Shown here: piece by piece, positions 17,904 to 26,928 of the stretch | Layout of the letters: the number at the start of each line of letters is the position of its first letter | Position numbering within the stretch: position 1 is the stretch's first letter | Assembly (NCBI RefSeq): GCF_011764565.1 | Contig: NZ_AP022871.1 | Span: 8,432,320-8,496,319 of the forward strand | DNA: 64,000 nucleotides | DNA from: Phytohabitans suffuscus | GTDB taxonomy: Bacteria > Actinomycetota > Actinomycetes > Mycobacteriales > Micromonosporaceae | Reading direction: 5' to 3' | The notes under the pieces: model-generated | Database searches by the model: none | Told to the model about the DNA's origin: nothing | What the model saw: the letters and a program-made list of their open reading frames with translations, nothing else | Translations under genes and position numbers: made by a program

Positions 17904-18796
17904 TTGGTAGATCCCATCAACAGGCCGGACACGAAGTGGCGCTGGAAGGCGAAGAAGACGACCGCGGTCGGGACCGCGGCCATGATGGAGGCCGCCGCGA
18001 CCACGTTCCAGCTGCTCACGTAGCCGCCCTGGAGGTTGAGCAGGGCGGCGGTGACGGGAAACTTGGCCTGGGTGCGCAGCACGGTGATCGCCCAGATCAG
18101 GTCGTTGAAGATCCAGGTGGTGGCGAGCGCGCCGAGGGCGGCCAGCGAGGGGCGGCACAGCGGCATGACGATCCGCGCGTACACGGCGAACGCGCCGGCG
18201 CCGTCGATCCGGGCGGCCTCGGTCACCTCGCCCGGGATCGAGCGCATGAAGCCGTGCAGCACGAACGTGTAGAAGCCGAGCCCGAAGCCGACGTGGATGG
18301 CGACCAGCCCGGCCAGCGTGTCGTAGATGCCCAGCGACTCGGTGATCCGGGAGACCGGGATCAGCAGGATCTGCGGGGGCAGCAGGTTGCCGGCCAGCAT
18401 GACGAGCAGGATGGCGCGGCGGCCGGGGATCGCGTACCGGCTCAGCGCGAACGCGGCCATCGACGACAGCAGCAGGCTCAGGATGACGGCGGGCACGGTC
18501 ACCTGGACGCTGGTCCACAGCGCCGCGCCCATCGAGCCCTCGCCGAAGGCGGTGCGGAAGCCGTCGAGCGTGAAGCTGTCCGGCAGCGCGGCGGTGCCCC
18601 GGGCGGCGATGTCGTCGAAGCTGCGGACCGAGATCAGCACCACGAACACCATGGGCGCGACCCACAGCAGGGTCAGCGGCGCCATGACCGCGTGGAAGAG
18701 CCAGCCCTCGCGCCGTACCCGGCGACGGTCGTGCGAAGCGGAGGGTGACGCCGCCGGCGGGGCCGGCGCGTCCACGGCAGCCGGTGCGCCGCTCAT
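17900..18796 (-). CDS. ABC sugar transporter permease (MalG-type)
   Basis: A 298-residue inner-membrane permease of a carbohydrate ABC importer, with six hydrophobic segments and the EAA loop EVTEAARIDGAGAFAVYARIVMPL that contacts the ATPase. Its N-terminus is a Pro/Ala-rich cytoplasmic tail. It overlaps the upstream permease gene by 4 bp. No ATPase gene lies in the cluster; carbohydrate importers of this class in actinobacteria often share the MsiK-type ATPase encoded elsewhere. Confidence 0.9.
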   Translation of the reverse strand: MSGAPAAVDAPAPPAASPSASHDRRRVRREGWLFHAVMAPLTLLWVAPMVFVVLISVRSFDDIAARGTAALPDSFTLDGFRTAFGEGSMGAALWTSVQVTVPAVILSLLLSSMAAFALSRYAIPGRRAILLVMLAGNLLPPQILLIPVSRITESLGIYDTLAGLVAIHVGFGLGFYTFVLHGFMRSIPGEVTEAARIDGAGAFAVYARIVMPLCRPSLAALGALATTWIFNDLIWAITVLRTQAKFPVTAALLNLQGGYVSSWNVVAAASIMAAVPTAVVFFAFQRHFVSGLLMGSTK

Positions 18797-19689
18797 GCCA
18801 CCTCCTCTTTCAGGGTCCGGACCAGGTACGTGATGATGAAGAGCAGGGCGAGGGCGAAGATCACGACGGCGATGGCCGAGGCGTAGCCGAGGTTGAGGAA
18901 CGTGAAGCCCTGCTGGAACATGTACGTGCTCAGCAGCTCCGAGGAGTGGTACGGCCCGCCCTGCGTCATCGCCCACACGATGTCGAAGGTGCGCAGCGAG
19001 TCGATGACCGTCACCGCGAAGACGACGGTGTTGACGCCGCGCAGCTGCGGCCAGGTGACGTACCGGAAGCGCTGCCACGGCCCGGCACCGTCCACCGCGG
19101 ACGCGTCGTCGAGCGAGGGGTCGGTGCCCTTCAGGCCCGCCAGGTAGAGCACCATCACGTACCCGACCTGCCGCCACACGGCCGCGACCAGCACCGCGTA
19201 GAGGGCGGTGCGCGGGTCGGCGAGCCACTGCCGTTCCAGGCTCCGCAGCCCGACCGCGCCGAGCAGCGTGTTGACGGTGCCGTCCGGCTGGTACTGCACC
19301 CGCCAGAACAGGCCGGTGACCGCGAGCGAGAAGACCATCGGCAGGTAGATCGCGCTGCGGTAGATCCCGACGCCGCGGCGGGGCTTGTTGAGGGCCACGG
19401 CGAGGGCGAGGCCGCCGGCCACGGAGAGTCCTCCGAAGCCGACGGCCCAGATCACGTTGTTGCCCAGCGCTTCCCGGAAGACGCCGTCCGAGAACAGCTC
19501 GCGGTAGTTGGCCAGGCCCACCTGCTCGGGTGCGCCGAGCCCGTTCCACCGGGTGAGCGAGAGGTAGAAGCTGTTGATGGCGGGCCAGAAGACGAGCCCG
19601 AGCTCGACGGCGGCGGGTACGAGCAGGAAGAGCCAGACCACCGGTGAGAGGTGGCGCCGCCTCCTCCTGGTCGCGGCCGCGACCGTCAC
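18793..19689 (-). CDS. ABC sugar transporter permease (MalF-type)
   Basis: A 298-residue permease with six transmembrane segments. LFLLVPAAVELGLVFWPAIN near the N-terminus and SFYLSLTRWNGLG are typical of MalF/UgpA-like subunits, and the EAA loop reads DASAVDGAGPWQRFRYVTWP. It pairs with the MalG-type subunit encoded just downstream and starts within the stop of the solute-binding gene (4-bp overlap). Confidence 0.9.
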   Translation of the reverse strand: MTVAAATRRRRRHLSPVVWLFLLVPAAVELGLVFWPAINSFYLSLTRWNGLGAPEQVGLANYRELFSDGVFREALGNNVIWAVGFGGLSVAGGLALAVALNKPRRGVGIYRSAIYLPMVFSLAVTGLFWRVQYQPDGTVNTLLGAVGLRSLERQWLADPRTALYAVLVAAVWRQVGYVMVLYLAGLKGTDPSLDDASAVDGAGPWQRFRYVTWPQLRGVNTVVFAVTVIDSLRTFDIVWAMTQGGPYHSSELLSTYMFQQGFTFLNLGYASAIAVVIFALALLFIITYLVRTLKEEVA

Positions 19690-20963
19690 GAGCTGAGGAC
19701 CTTCTGCGCGGCGGACTGCCAGGAGGCGAGGATCGAGTTGACCTCGCCGGGGAGTCGAGGAACTTGGTGAGCGCGGTGTCCGCGGTGCTCTGCAGCTCGT
19801 CGCTGGAGTCGCGGTTGAAGAACTGGGTGATGGCGGCGCTCTCGTTGAGCAGCTGGATGCCCTTCTGCACCAGCGGCGAGAAGCCGGACGTGCTCACCCG
19901 CGGCGAGGTGGGCAGGTTGGACGAGGCGGACTCCTTGATGAACTGCTCCTGCGCCGGTGCCGAGGCCAGGTACGACAGCAGCTCCTTGGCGCCCTCGACG
20001 TTGCGGGACTTGGCGCTGGCGAAGTAGCCGTCGGTGGGCGCCTCCTCGGCCAGCGGCACGTTCGGGTCGATGACCGGTACCCGGAAGAAGTCGATGTCGT
20101 CGACGACGTCCGCCGGCACCGACTGGGTGACGAACGCGCCGATCAGGTACATGCCGGCCTTCTTGCCCGCCAGCGGCGTGACCGCGTCCTGCCAGGAGTA
20201 GGAGCGGCCCTTCGGGTCGATGTACGGCAGCAGCTCGCGGTAGTGCTCCATGACCGCCTTGACCTCGGGGCCGTCGAAGGAGTGCCTGCCGGCGAGCAGG
20301 TCGCGGTGGAACTGGGCGCCGTTGACGCGCAGGTTCAGGTAGTCGAACCAGCCCGAGGCGACCCACGGGGTGGAGCCGGTGCCCATCGTGAGCGGGGCGA
20401 CGCCCTTGGCCTTCAGCGCCTTGCACAGCTCGATGAACTGGTCCCACGTGGTGGCCGGCTGCACGCCCCACTCCTGGAACGCGCTCTTGCGGTAGAACAC
20501 GCCCCACCAGTAGTAGTTCGTCGGTACGAAGATCTGCTTGCCGTCCGCGCCGGTGGAGAGCTCCTTGAGCGCGGGGGAGAAGCCGGCGCAGGCGCCGCCG
20601 CCGGTCCACAGGTCGGAGACGTCGAGCAGGAAGCCCTTGCTGGCGTAGTCGCGGGCCACCGAGCCGGCGTACCAGGTCAGCACGTCCGGGGTGTGGCCGA
20701 GTTGAGGTAGGTCGGGAGCTGGGCCCGGAAGGTCTCGATCGCGATCGTGTTGAGGGTGACCTTGGTCTTGGTGTACCCCTCGACGACCTTGGTGAGCGCG
20801 GCCTTGGGGACGGGTCGGACAGCGACGACTGGAGGGTGAGGGTCGCCGAGGAGCCGCCGCCGCTGTCGGAGCCGCTTGTCGCGCAGCCGCCGAGGAGGGC
20901 GGTCGCGCCCAGGCCACCGAGGCCGGCCAGGAAGCCGCGGCGGCTGAGTTCGCTGTGAACCAT
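19686..20963 (-). pseudogene. ABC sugar-binding lipoprotein, three one-base frameshifts
   Basis: The precursor starts MVHSELSRRGFLAGLGG, a twin-arginine signal ending in a lipobox (LLGGC). The mature part matches extracellular solute-binding family 1 (TPDVLTWYAGSVARDYASKG; TNYYWWGVFYRKSAFQEWGV; TTWDQFIELCKALKAKGVAP). The frame changes near 20813, 20697 and 19752; each is repaired by adding one G/C, giving DPVPKAALTKVVEGY, LNSGHTPDVL and SPGEVNSILAS. It is the first gene of the importer operon, with AGGAGG before the ATG. The ligand is probably a galactose-containing sugar, inferred from neighbours. Confidence 0.85.
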
Positions 20964-21186
20964 CGTTGTCCTCCTGCGAAGCAGAGCTCCGGGGCTGGCT
21001 CGACCCGAAGCCGGATGCCGAGCGACCAGCTCGGACCGATCCAGCGGTCGGGGCGCAAGCGAGCGGAGCGAGCCAGCTGGCAGAGCCTCGTTGTTTGTAA
21101 GCGGTGTGTTTCCGAAAGGTTGCATCAGCCCTAGCCGCCTGTCAAGATATCTTCGTAATTAATGGTTAGTTGTGGGGAGCTGGTTG
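20964..21186. promoter_or_regulatory. divergent control region of the galactoside locus
   Basis: This gap separates the importer operon from the dehydrogenase-GntR-dehydratase operon. It contains the palindrome AAGATATCTT (21144-21153), the AT-rich stretch GTAATTAATGG, and TGTAAGCGGT (21096-21105), which resembles half of a LacI-type operator. The GntR protein of the locus is a candidate binder. Which site is used cannot be decided by eye. Confidence 0.4.
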
Positions 21187-21918
21187 GTGAGTCGTCGCCT
21201 TGAGGGCAAGAATGCCCTGGTCACAGGCGCTGCGTCGGGGATCGGCGCGGCCTGCGCCCGCCGGCTCGCGGCCGAAGGGGCCTCGGTGGTGCTCGCCGAC
21301 ATCCGCCCCGCCTCGCCCCTGGACGGCGGCCGTTCGATGGTGGTCCGCGCCGACGTGTCCGACGAGGGGGACTGGGCCGCGGCCGTGGCGGCGGCCAACG
21401 AGCGCTTCGGCCCGATCGGCGTCCTCGTCTCCAACGCGTACGCGGTCGAGGTCGCGCCCGCCGACGCCACCAGCCGCGCCTCCTGGGACCACCAGCTCGC
21501 GGTCAGCCTCACCGGCACGTTCCTCGGGGTCCGGGCCTGCCTGCCCGACCTGCGCGCCACCGGCGGCGCCGTGGTCGTGGTGTCGTCGGTGCACGCGCTG
21601 GTCGGGCTCCCCGGCCGCCCGGCGTACGCGGCGGCCAAGGGCGGCCTCGTCGCGCTCGCCCGGCAGCTCGCCGTCGAGTACGGGCCCGAGGTGCGGGTCA
21701 ACACCGTGCTGCCCGGTCCGATCCTCACCCCGGCGTGGGACGGCATCTCGCCGGCCGACCGCTCGCGCAGTGTGGCCGGGACGGTCGCCGGACGGTTCGG
21801 CACCCCGGACGAGGTGGCGGCGGCGGTAGCGTTCCTCGCGTCGCCGGACGCCAGCTACGTCACGGGCACCAGCCTCGTCGTCGACGGCGGCTGGACAGCG
21901 GTGAAGTCGTCCTCCTGA
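21187..21918 (+). CDS. SDR-family sugar dehydrogenase (putative galactose dehydrogenase)
   Basis: A classical short-chain dehydrogenase of 243 residues: cofactor motif TGAASGIGAA, D in LADIRP suggesting NAD preference, catalytic Ser in VVSSVHAL, YAAAK and the C-terminal FLASPDASYVTGTSLVVDGGW. GTG at 21187 follows GGGGAG at good spacing; an upstream GTG at 21172 is also in frame. Placed with galactonate dehydratase and a mutarotase-like gene, it plausibly oxidises galactose to galactonolactone. That substrate is inferred; L-fucose or arabinose are alternatives. Confidence 0.8.
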   Translation: MSRRLEGKNALVTGAASGIGAACARRLAAEGASVVLADIRPASPLDGGRSMVVRADVSDEGDWAAAVAAANERFGPIGVLVSNAYAVEVAPADATSRASWDHQLAVSLTGTFLGVRACLPDLRATGGAVVVVSSVHALVGLPGRPAYAAAKGGLVALARQLAVEYGPEVRVNTVLPGPILTPAWDGISPADRSRSVAGTVAGRFGTPDEVAAAVAFLASPDASYVTGTSLVVDGGWTAVKSSS

Positions 21919-21940
21919 AAATCGATTGGCGAGGTAGGCA

Positions 21941-22635
21941 ATGCAGCAGTACGCGGCGCGCGGGTGCACGGCCAGACGGTGGAGGTCATCGCACAGCGCA
22001 TCCTCACCGGCCAGTTCGCCGAGGGCTCCACACTGGACATCACGGCGCTCCAGACGGAGTTCGACGTCAGCCTGACCGTGCTCCGCGAGGCGCTCAAGGT
22101 GCTCGCCGCCAAGGGCATGGTCGACGCGCGGCCCAAGCGCGGCACGTTCGTACGGCCGCGCGCCGACTGGAGCCTGCTCGACGGCGACGTGCTGCGGTGG
22201 CAGTTCGCGCGCTCGGCCCAGCCGAGCCTCTTCGAGGACCTGCACGAGCTGCGCGGCATCGTCGAGCCGGGCGCGGCCAGCCTCGCCGCCGTCCGCGCCT
22301 CCGAGGCCGACGTGGCCGCGCTCGACGCCGCGCTCGCCGCGATGGCCGCCGCCGGCACCGACGCCTCGGCCGCGGTCGCCGCCGACCTCGCGTTCCACCG
22401 CGCGCTGCTCGCCGCCACCCACAACGAGCTGCTGGTACGCATGGAGGTCGTGATCGAGACCGGCCTGGCCGAGCGCGACCGGATGGTGCACGGCGCGCTG
22501 GGCACCGACGACCCGGTGCCGTCGCACCGGGCGGTCGTCGACGCGATCCGCGCCCGCGACCCCGGCGCAGCCGCCTCCGCGATGCGGCTGCTGCTCAAGA
22601 AGGCCTTCGACGACGTCGCCCGGATCGGCTCATGA
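21941..22635 (+). pseudogene. GntR/FadR-type regulator with FCD domain, likely one-base frameshift
   Basis: The winged helix (VEVIAQRILTGQFAEGSTLD, VSLTVLREALKVLAAKGMVD, PKRGTFVRPRADW) and an FCD ligand domain (LRGIVEPGAASLAAV, FHRALLAATHNELL, SHRAVVDAI with the metal-binding histidines) define a FadR-subfamily repressor similar in layout to DgoR. The ATG at 21941 has GAGGT upstream and begins MQQYAARG, but one G is missing at the GGG at 21962-21964. If not an error, a GTG at 21964 would start the intact remainder. It overlaps the dehydratase gene and probably represses the locus when no sugar acid is present. Confidence 0.8.
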
Positions 22636-23777
22636 AGATCGACCGCGTGGAGACGTTCCTCGTACCGCCCCGCTGGCTCTTCTGCCGGGTCTCCACCGAC
22701 GAGGGCATCGTGGGCTGGGGCGAGCCGGTCGTCGAGGGGCGCGCCGAGGTGGTGCGGGCCGCGGTCGACGTGCTCGCCGAGTACCTGCTCGGCGAGGACC
22801 CGCTCCGCGTCGAGCACCACTGGCAGGTGCTCACCAAGGGCGGCTTCTACCGCGGCGGCCCGGTGCTGTCCAGCGCCGTCGCCGGGCTCGACCAGGCGCT
22901 GTGGGACATCGCCGGCAAGGCGTACGGCGCACCCGTGCACGCCCTGCTCGGCGGCCCGGTCCGCGACCGCGTCCGGGTGTACGCGTGGGTCGGCGGCGAC
23001 GACCCCGCGCAGATCGCCGAGGCGGTGGCCGCGCACGTCGAGGCCGGCATGACCGCCGTCAAGATGAACGCCTCCGGCCGGCTGCCCCCGGTGCCCACCC
23101 TGGCCGACGTGGACGGCGTGGTGCGCCGCCTCGCCGCCGCCCGCGAGGTGCTCGGCCCGCACCGCGACGTCGCGCTGGACCTGCACGGCCGGGCCACGTA
23201 CCCGGCGGCCCGCCTCATCCTGCCCGCCGTCGCCGCGCTGCACCCGCTGCTGGTGGAGGAGCCGCTCGTACCCGAGCACGGCCACCGCCTCGCCGAGCTG
23301 GTCGCCTGCGCGCCGGTACCGGTGGCGACCGGCGAGCGGCTGTACGGCCGGGCCGACTTCCTGCCCGCCCTGCAGGCCGGCGTCAGCGTCGTGCAGCCCG
23401 ACCCGTCGCACGCCGGCGGCATCTCCGAGGTACGCCGCATCGCCGCGCTCGCCGAGACGCACGGCGCGCTGCTCGCCCCGCACTGTCCACTGGGGCCGAT
23501 CTCGCTCTCGGCCAGCCTGCAGGTCGCGCTCGCCACGCCCAACTTCCTCATCCAGGAGCAGAGCGTCGGCATCCACTACAACGGCGGCACCGAGCTGCTC
23601 GACTACCTCGTCGACCCGGCGCCGCTGCGCATCGTGGACGGGCACATGGCCCGCCTGGAGGCGCCGGGGCTCGGCATCGAGGTGGACGAGGAGGCGGTGC
23701 GCCGCGCCGACCGCGCCGGCCACGCCTGGCGCAACCCGGTGTGGCGCCAGGACGACGGCTCGTTCGCCGAATGGTGA
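22632..23777 (+). CDS. dgoD: D-galactonate dehydratase
   Basis: A 381-residue enolase-superfamily dehydratase. The opening VETFLVPPRWLFCRVSTDEG, EGRAEVVRAAVDVL, FYRGGPVLSSAVAGLDQALW, SHAGGISEVRRIAALAE, APHCPLGPISLSAS, EQSVGIHYN and the C-terminal WRQDDGSFAEW follow E. coli DgoD closely. Metal ligands are expected in LDLHGR, LVEEPL and ATGERL, with the catalytic histidine in APHCPLG. It removes water from D-galactonate to give 2-keto-3-deoxygalactonate. ATG overlaps the regulator stop (ATGA). The kinase and aldolase of the pathway are not in this window. Confidence 0.9.
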   Translation: MKIDRVETFLVPPRWLFCRVSTDEGIVGWGEPVVEGRAEVVRAAVDVLAEYLLGEDPLRVEHHWQVLTKGGFYRGGPVLSSAVAGLDQALWDIAGKAYGAPVHALLGGPVRDRVRVYAWVGGDDPAQIAEAVAAHVEAGMTAVKMNASGRLPPVPTLADVDGVVRRLAAAREVLGPHRDVALDLHGRATYPAARLILPAVAALHPLLVEEPLVPEHGHRLAELVACAPVPVATGERLYGRADFLPALQAGVSVVQPDPSHAGGISEVRRIAALAETHGALLAPHCPLGPISLSASLQVALATPNFLIQEQSVGIHYNGGTELLDYLVDPAPLRIVDGHMARLEAPGLGIEVDEEAVRRADRAGHAWRNPVWRQDDGSFAEW

Positions 23778-24538
23778 GCTTCGCGGTCGACCTCGTCCAC
23801 GGTGGACGGTGGACGAGCCTGCGCACCGGGGAGCGCGAGTGGCTGTGGCACCGCCCGGCCGCCGGCCGCCTCGCGGTGCGCCCCGGCGACGCCTTCGTGG
23901 ACGCGGGCGGGCTGGAGGAGTGCCTGCCGACCGTGCGCGGCACGCCCGACCACGGCTCCGTCTGGTCCCGGCCGTGGCGCGCCCTGCCGGACGGCTCCGG
24001 CTTCGTCGAGGGCCCGGACTTCACGCTGCGCCGCCACGTCGCCGGCGCGGGCGGCGCGCTCGTGGCCAGCTACGAGCTGACCGCCGCGCCCGGCTTCCGC
24101 TTCCTGTGGGCCGCGCACGCCCTGCTCGACCTCTCCCCGTCCGCCCGCGTCGAGGCCCCCGCCGGGCTGGCGACCCGCGTCTTCGGGCTGTCGGGCCGGT
24201 GGGTCGCCGGCCCGTGGCCCGCCCCGCTCGGCACGCCCCTGGACACCTGCGGCCCCGACGACGGCACGGCGACCGGCGCCATCCTCACCGACTGTCCACA
24301 GGTGACGGTGCGGGACGGCGGGTCGCTCTCGTTCACGCTCGCCGCCGCCGGCCAGCCGCTGTCGGTCGCCCTCTGGCGCAACCTGCGGGGGTGGCCGGCG
24401 CACGCGCCGTACCGCAGCGTCGGCGTGGAGCCCATGCTCGGCCGGGTCTTCGACCTGGCCGAGGCGGGCCCGGACGACGCCGCGGTGGTGCCCGCGCCGG
24501 GCGTGCTGCGGTGGCGACTGACCGTGTCGGGCGGCTAG
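23771..24538 (+). CDS. aldose 1-epimerase-like (mutarotase superfamily) protein
   Basis: A 255-residue protein with the galactose-mutarotase-like beta-sandwich pattern: GGLEECLPTVRGTPDHGSVW, then FRFLWAAHALLDLSP and WRNLRGWPAHAPYRSVGVEP. The histidines in DHGSVW and in AAHALL are candidate catalytic residues. It overlaps the dehydratase by 7 bases and probably equilibrates sugar anomers for the dehydrogenase. The assignment to the superfamily is good; the exact substrate is inferred from the neighbours. Confidence 0.7.
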   Translation: MVSFAVDLVHGGRWTSLRTGEREWLWHRPAAGRLAVRPGDAFVDAGGLEECLPTVRGTPDHGSVWSRPWRALPDGSGFVEGPDFTLRRHVAGAGGALVASYELTAAPGFRFLWAAHALLDLSPSARVEAPAGLATRVFGLSGRWVAGPWPAPLGTPLDTCGPDDGTATGAILTDCPQVTVRDGGSLSFTLAAAGQPLSVALWRNLRGWPAHAPYRSVGVEPMLGRVFDLAEAGPDDAAVVPAPGVLRWRLTVSGG

Positions 24539-24545
24539 CCCAGGC

Positions 24546-25025
24546 TCAGCCCCGGCTGGCGCCGGTGCGCAGCACCGCCAGGGCGCGGTCGGCGTGCTGC
24601 TCCATGCTCAGCTCGCTGTGGATGACCGCCATGACCCGCCGGTCGGTGCCGATCACGAACGTCATCCGCTTCATGCTCATCGGCCCGAGCGGGAGCTTGC
24701 GCTTCACCCCGAACGCCTCGGCCACCTCACCGTCCGCGTCGGACAGCAGCGGGTAGTCGAAGCTGTGCTTCTCGGCGAACTCCCGCTGCCGCGCCACGCT
24801 GTCGCGGCTGATGCCGACCCGCTGCGCGCCCGCGGCCTTGAACTCCCGGGCGAGGTCGCGGAAGTGGCAGCTCTCCGCGGTGCAGCCCCGACTCAGCGCG
24901 GCGGGGTAGAAGAACAGGACCACCGGCCCGCCGACCAGCAGCTCGGAGAGCCGCCGCGACGTGCCGGTCTGGTCGGGCAGCTCGAAGTCCGGGACCAGGT
25001 CCCCCTTGTCCACACCAGAAGCCAT
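24546..25025 (-). CDS. thioredoxin-dependent peroxiredoxin, Bcp/PrxQ type
   Basis: A 159-residue peroxiredoxin. The peroxidatic cysteine lies in FFYPAALSRGCTAESC with the possible resolving cysteine five residues on, as in PrxQ/Bcp. GISRDSVARQREFAEKH and FDYPLLSDADGEVAEAFGV are family motifs. It reduces hydroperoxides in the cytoplasm. It converges on the mutarotase gene, ending 7 bases from its stop, and lies just downstream of a small cold-shock-like gene on the same strand. Confidence 0.9.
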   Translation of the reverse strand: MASGVDKGDLVPDFELPDQTGTSRRLSELLVGGPVVLFFYPAALSRGCTAESCHFRDLAREFKAAGAQRVGISRDSVARQREFAEKHSFDYPLLSDADGEVAEAFGVKRKLPLGPMSMKRMTFVIGTDRRVMAVIHSELSMEQHADRALAVLRTGASRG

Positions 25026-25034
25026 GCGGCAAGG

Positions 25035-25277
25035 CTACGCCGCTCCGGTCTCGACCCGGACGGCACGGTATTCATAGCCGTCCTGGCCGGGGGACTCCCA
25101 GGTGAGCCGGACCGTCCCACCCCGCTCCAGGACGCGGTAGCCAGGCATGTCGATGCTGCTGAAGTGCGCCCAGCACCCGCCCGGCGTGTCGGCCGAGTCG
25201 AGCACCCCCCACCCTTCGTCGTCCCGCCACTCACGCACGGTGGCGGTCGTCGTCCCGGTGCGCCACCCCGCCGCCAT
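25035..25277 (-). CDS. cold-shock-domain-like small protein
   Basis: An 80-residue OB-fold candidate: TATVREWRDDEGWGVLDSAD corresponds to the first RNP motif region of cold-shock proteins, and GGCWAHFSSIDMPGYRVLE to the second. Actinobacteria often carry such divergent CspA relatives. I took the ATG at 25277 because the domain begins 10 residues later; a longer frame reaches 25352 without a convincing start. Nucleic-acid binding is expected; no specific role is known. Confidence 0.7.
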   Translation of the reverse strand: MAAGWRTGTTTATVREWRDDEGWGVLDSADTPGGCWAHFSSIDMPGYRVLERGGTVRLTWESPGQDGYEYRAVRVETGAA

Positions 25278-25612
25278 CCCCGCCACACCCCGGATCCTAC
25301 GAGCCGCCACCCCGGTCCGCCCCACCTGCGGACCGCACGCTCCCGCGGGCACCGCTGCGGCCGGCGGCTCGCCGCGCTCGCCGACCTCCCCGGCCTCCGC
25401 TGCCAGCCCCGCCGGCCAAGCCCTCGCGGTGGAGACCTCCCGGCCTCAGGCCCGCCGCCACGGGCGCGGCTCCCGCCCGTGACCGGCTACCCCCAGGTCG
25501 GGGTGCGATCCGGCAAATCAGCGGAAATCGGTTCGTCCGTATTCTGCGGACCGGCCGCCGGCGGGTGGGACGGCCCGACGCCTGTTCCATGATCGCGGGG
25601 GCGGTCGCGGCA

Positions 25613-25659
25613 GATCGTGGTATGAAACCGCCCCATAGGGGCCGATCCGTACCACGATC
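25613..25659. repeat. dispersed hairpin element, copy B
   Basis: Outer stem GATCGTGGTA / TACCACGATC, inner stem GCCCC / GGGGC around ATA, with the same GAAAC versus GATCC internal loop as copies A and C. The sequence before it (TCGCGGGGGCGGTCGCGGC) also resembles that before copy A. Confidence 0.75.
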
Positions 25660-25876
25660 CGCCGGAACCGAACTCCAAACGCCTGCGGCCAGCCGACAAA
25701 CCACCAGAAACCGGTCGCCAACAGAGACCACTGTGGACAGACGCGCCCCGGATCTCGAAACTCCGGCGATGGAGCTTTCCGGGTCGAGGTCCGAGCGGAT
25801 CGGTCGCGGTGGGGGCCGGTGGTTCAGCGACGTCCCGGCGGCGAGGGGCCGGCGCGGCCGCCCCGGGGTGTGGGCC

Positions 25877-25934
25877 GCGGAGGGTGAGGCCGCGGGAGCG
25901 ACGGCCGTGACCACGGCGGGCGTCGCGGCAGCCC
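25877..25934. repeat. 58-bp dispersed module, copy 1
   Basis: GCGGAGGGTGAGGCCGCGGG begins a 58-bp ungapped segment also found at 49010-49067 and 54996-55053, with roughly 50 of 58 positions shared between pairs. GGGGTGTGG precedes it here and in the 54.98-kb copy. Confidence 0.7.
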
Positions 25935-26053
25935 GGATCTTCTGTTTCTGTATTCGGATCCCTCGATCGGCGGCAGCTCCGCTGCGCGGCATGGTCCGAA
26001 CCGCGTCGATCAAGGTCGCGACCTCGACGCCGGAAGGTCTCTAGGCTGGCGGG

Positions 26054-26377
26054 GTGGGTGAGGTGAAGGCGCTGCTCGACGAGGTGTGGCGGGGCGAGGC
26101 CGGCAGCATGCTAGGGGTGCTCAGCCGGCGCCTGGGCGACCTCGACCTCGCCGAGGACGCGCTGCAGGAGGCGGTCGGTGAGGCGTTGCGGCGGTGAGCG
26201 GCCGAGGGTGTGCCGGACAGCCCGACCGGGTGGCTGGTGACCACGGCCTGGCGCAAGGCGGTCGACCGGCTGCGGCGGGAGCGGGCCGGGCGGGACAAGC
26301 TCGCCCTCGTCGCGGGTGAGCCGCCGGCGGAGCCGCTGGCCCGCCGGCTCGGCCCCGCGCCCGGATCCGCCTGGTAG
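26054..26377 (+). pseudogene. remnant of an ECF42-type RNA polymerase sigma factor
   Basis: From a GTG start the translation reads VKALLDEVWRGEAGSMLGVL, then DLDLAEDALQEAVGEALRR, a TGA at 26195, and AAEGVPDSPTGWLVTTAWRK, a good match to sigma region 2 of the two intact ECF42 factors at 42 and 44 kb. The TGA stands where a Trp codon is expected (ALRRW). The frame ends at TAG 26377 after about 107 codons, and region 4 and the C-terminal extension are missing. With both a nonsense codon and a truncation this is probably a genuine dead gene. No DGPF partner gene accompanies it. Confidence 0.75.
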
Positions 26378-26469
26378 GCGCGCCGGGCGTGCGCCGGCCG
26401 CGGTTCTGTCGGGTTGACGAACCGTGCCGCGCACCGTCCGATGTGTCGCGGCGGTGTAGTTTTCTCGCC

Positions 26470-26928
26470 GTGGAGGAGATCGACCGCGCTATCGTCGCGG
26501 CGCTGACCGCCGACGGCCGCCTGTCCTACACCGACCTCGCCGAGCGGGTGGGGCTGTCGGTGTCCGCCGTGCACCAGCGGGTGCGGCGGCTGGAGCAGCG
26601 GGGCGTCATCAAGGGGTACGGCGCGCGGGTCTCCTACGAGGCGATCGAGCTGCCGCTCAGCGCGTTCATCGCGATCCGGCCGCTGGACCCGTCGCAGCCG
26701 GACGACGCGCCGGACCGGCTCTCCCACCTGCCCGAGATCGACTCGTGCTACTCGGTGGCGGGGGAGGACTTCTACATGCTGCTGGTGCGCGTCGCCAGCC
26801 CCGCCGAGCTCGAACGGCTGCTGCAGCAGATCCGCACCGCGGCGAACGTCACCACCCGCACCACCGTGGTGCTGTCGACGCCCTACGAGGGGCGGCCGCC
26901 GCGGATCACGAGTTCCAGCGGTGGATGA
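26470..26928 (+). CDS. Lrp/AsnC-family transcriptional regulator
   Basis: A 152-residue protein beginning VEEIDRAIVAALTADGRLSY. Its helix-turn-helix (LAERVGLSVSAVHQRVRRLE) is followed by GVIKGYGARVSYEAIELPLS and an alpha-beta RAM effector domain ending TTVVLSTPYEGRPP. Members respond to amino acids and bind as octamers. GTG is the start that gives the canonical N-terminus. The 3' end overlaps the convergent phosphatase gene by 23 bases. Its targets are unknown. Confidence 0.9.
   Translation: MEEIDRAIVAALTADGRLSYTDLAERVGLSVSAVHQRVRRLEQRGVIKGYGARVSYEAIELPLSAFIAIRPLDPSQPDDAPDRLSHLPEIDSCYSVAGEDFYMLLVRVASPAELERLLQQIRTAANVTTRTTVVLSTPYEGRPPRITSSSGG

Larger units (their letters stand above)
25278..26053. 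other. gene-free region with dispersed repeat modules
   Basis: No credible gene. It carries the dispersed hairpin copy B, a copy of the 58-bp module, CACTGTGGACAGAC and a GGCAAATCAGCGG fragment also seen near 3.77 and 54.7 kb. The remainder, including 25350-25500, is G+C-rich sequence in which I see nothing. Confidence 0.65.
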
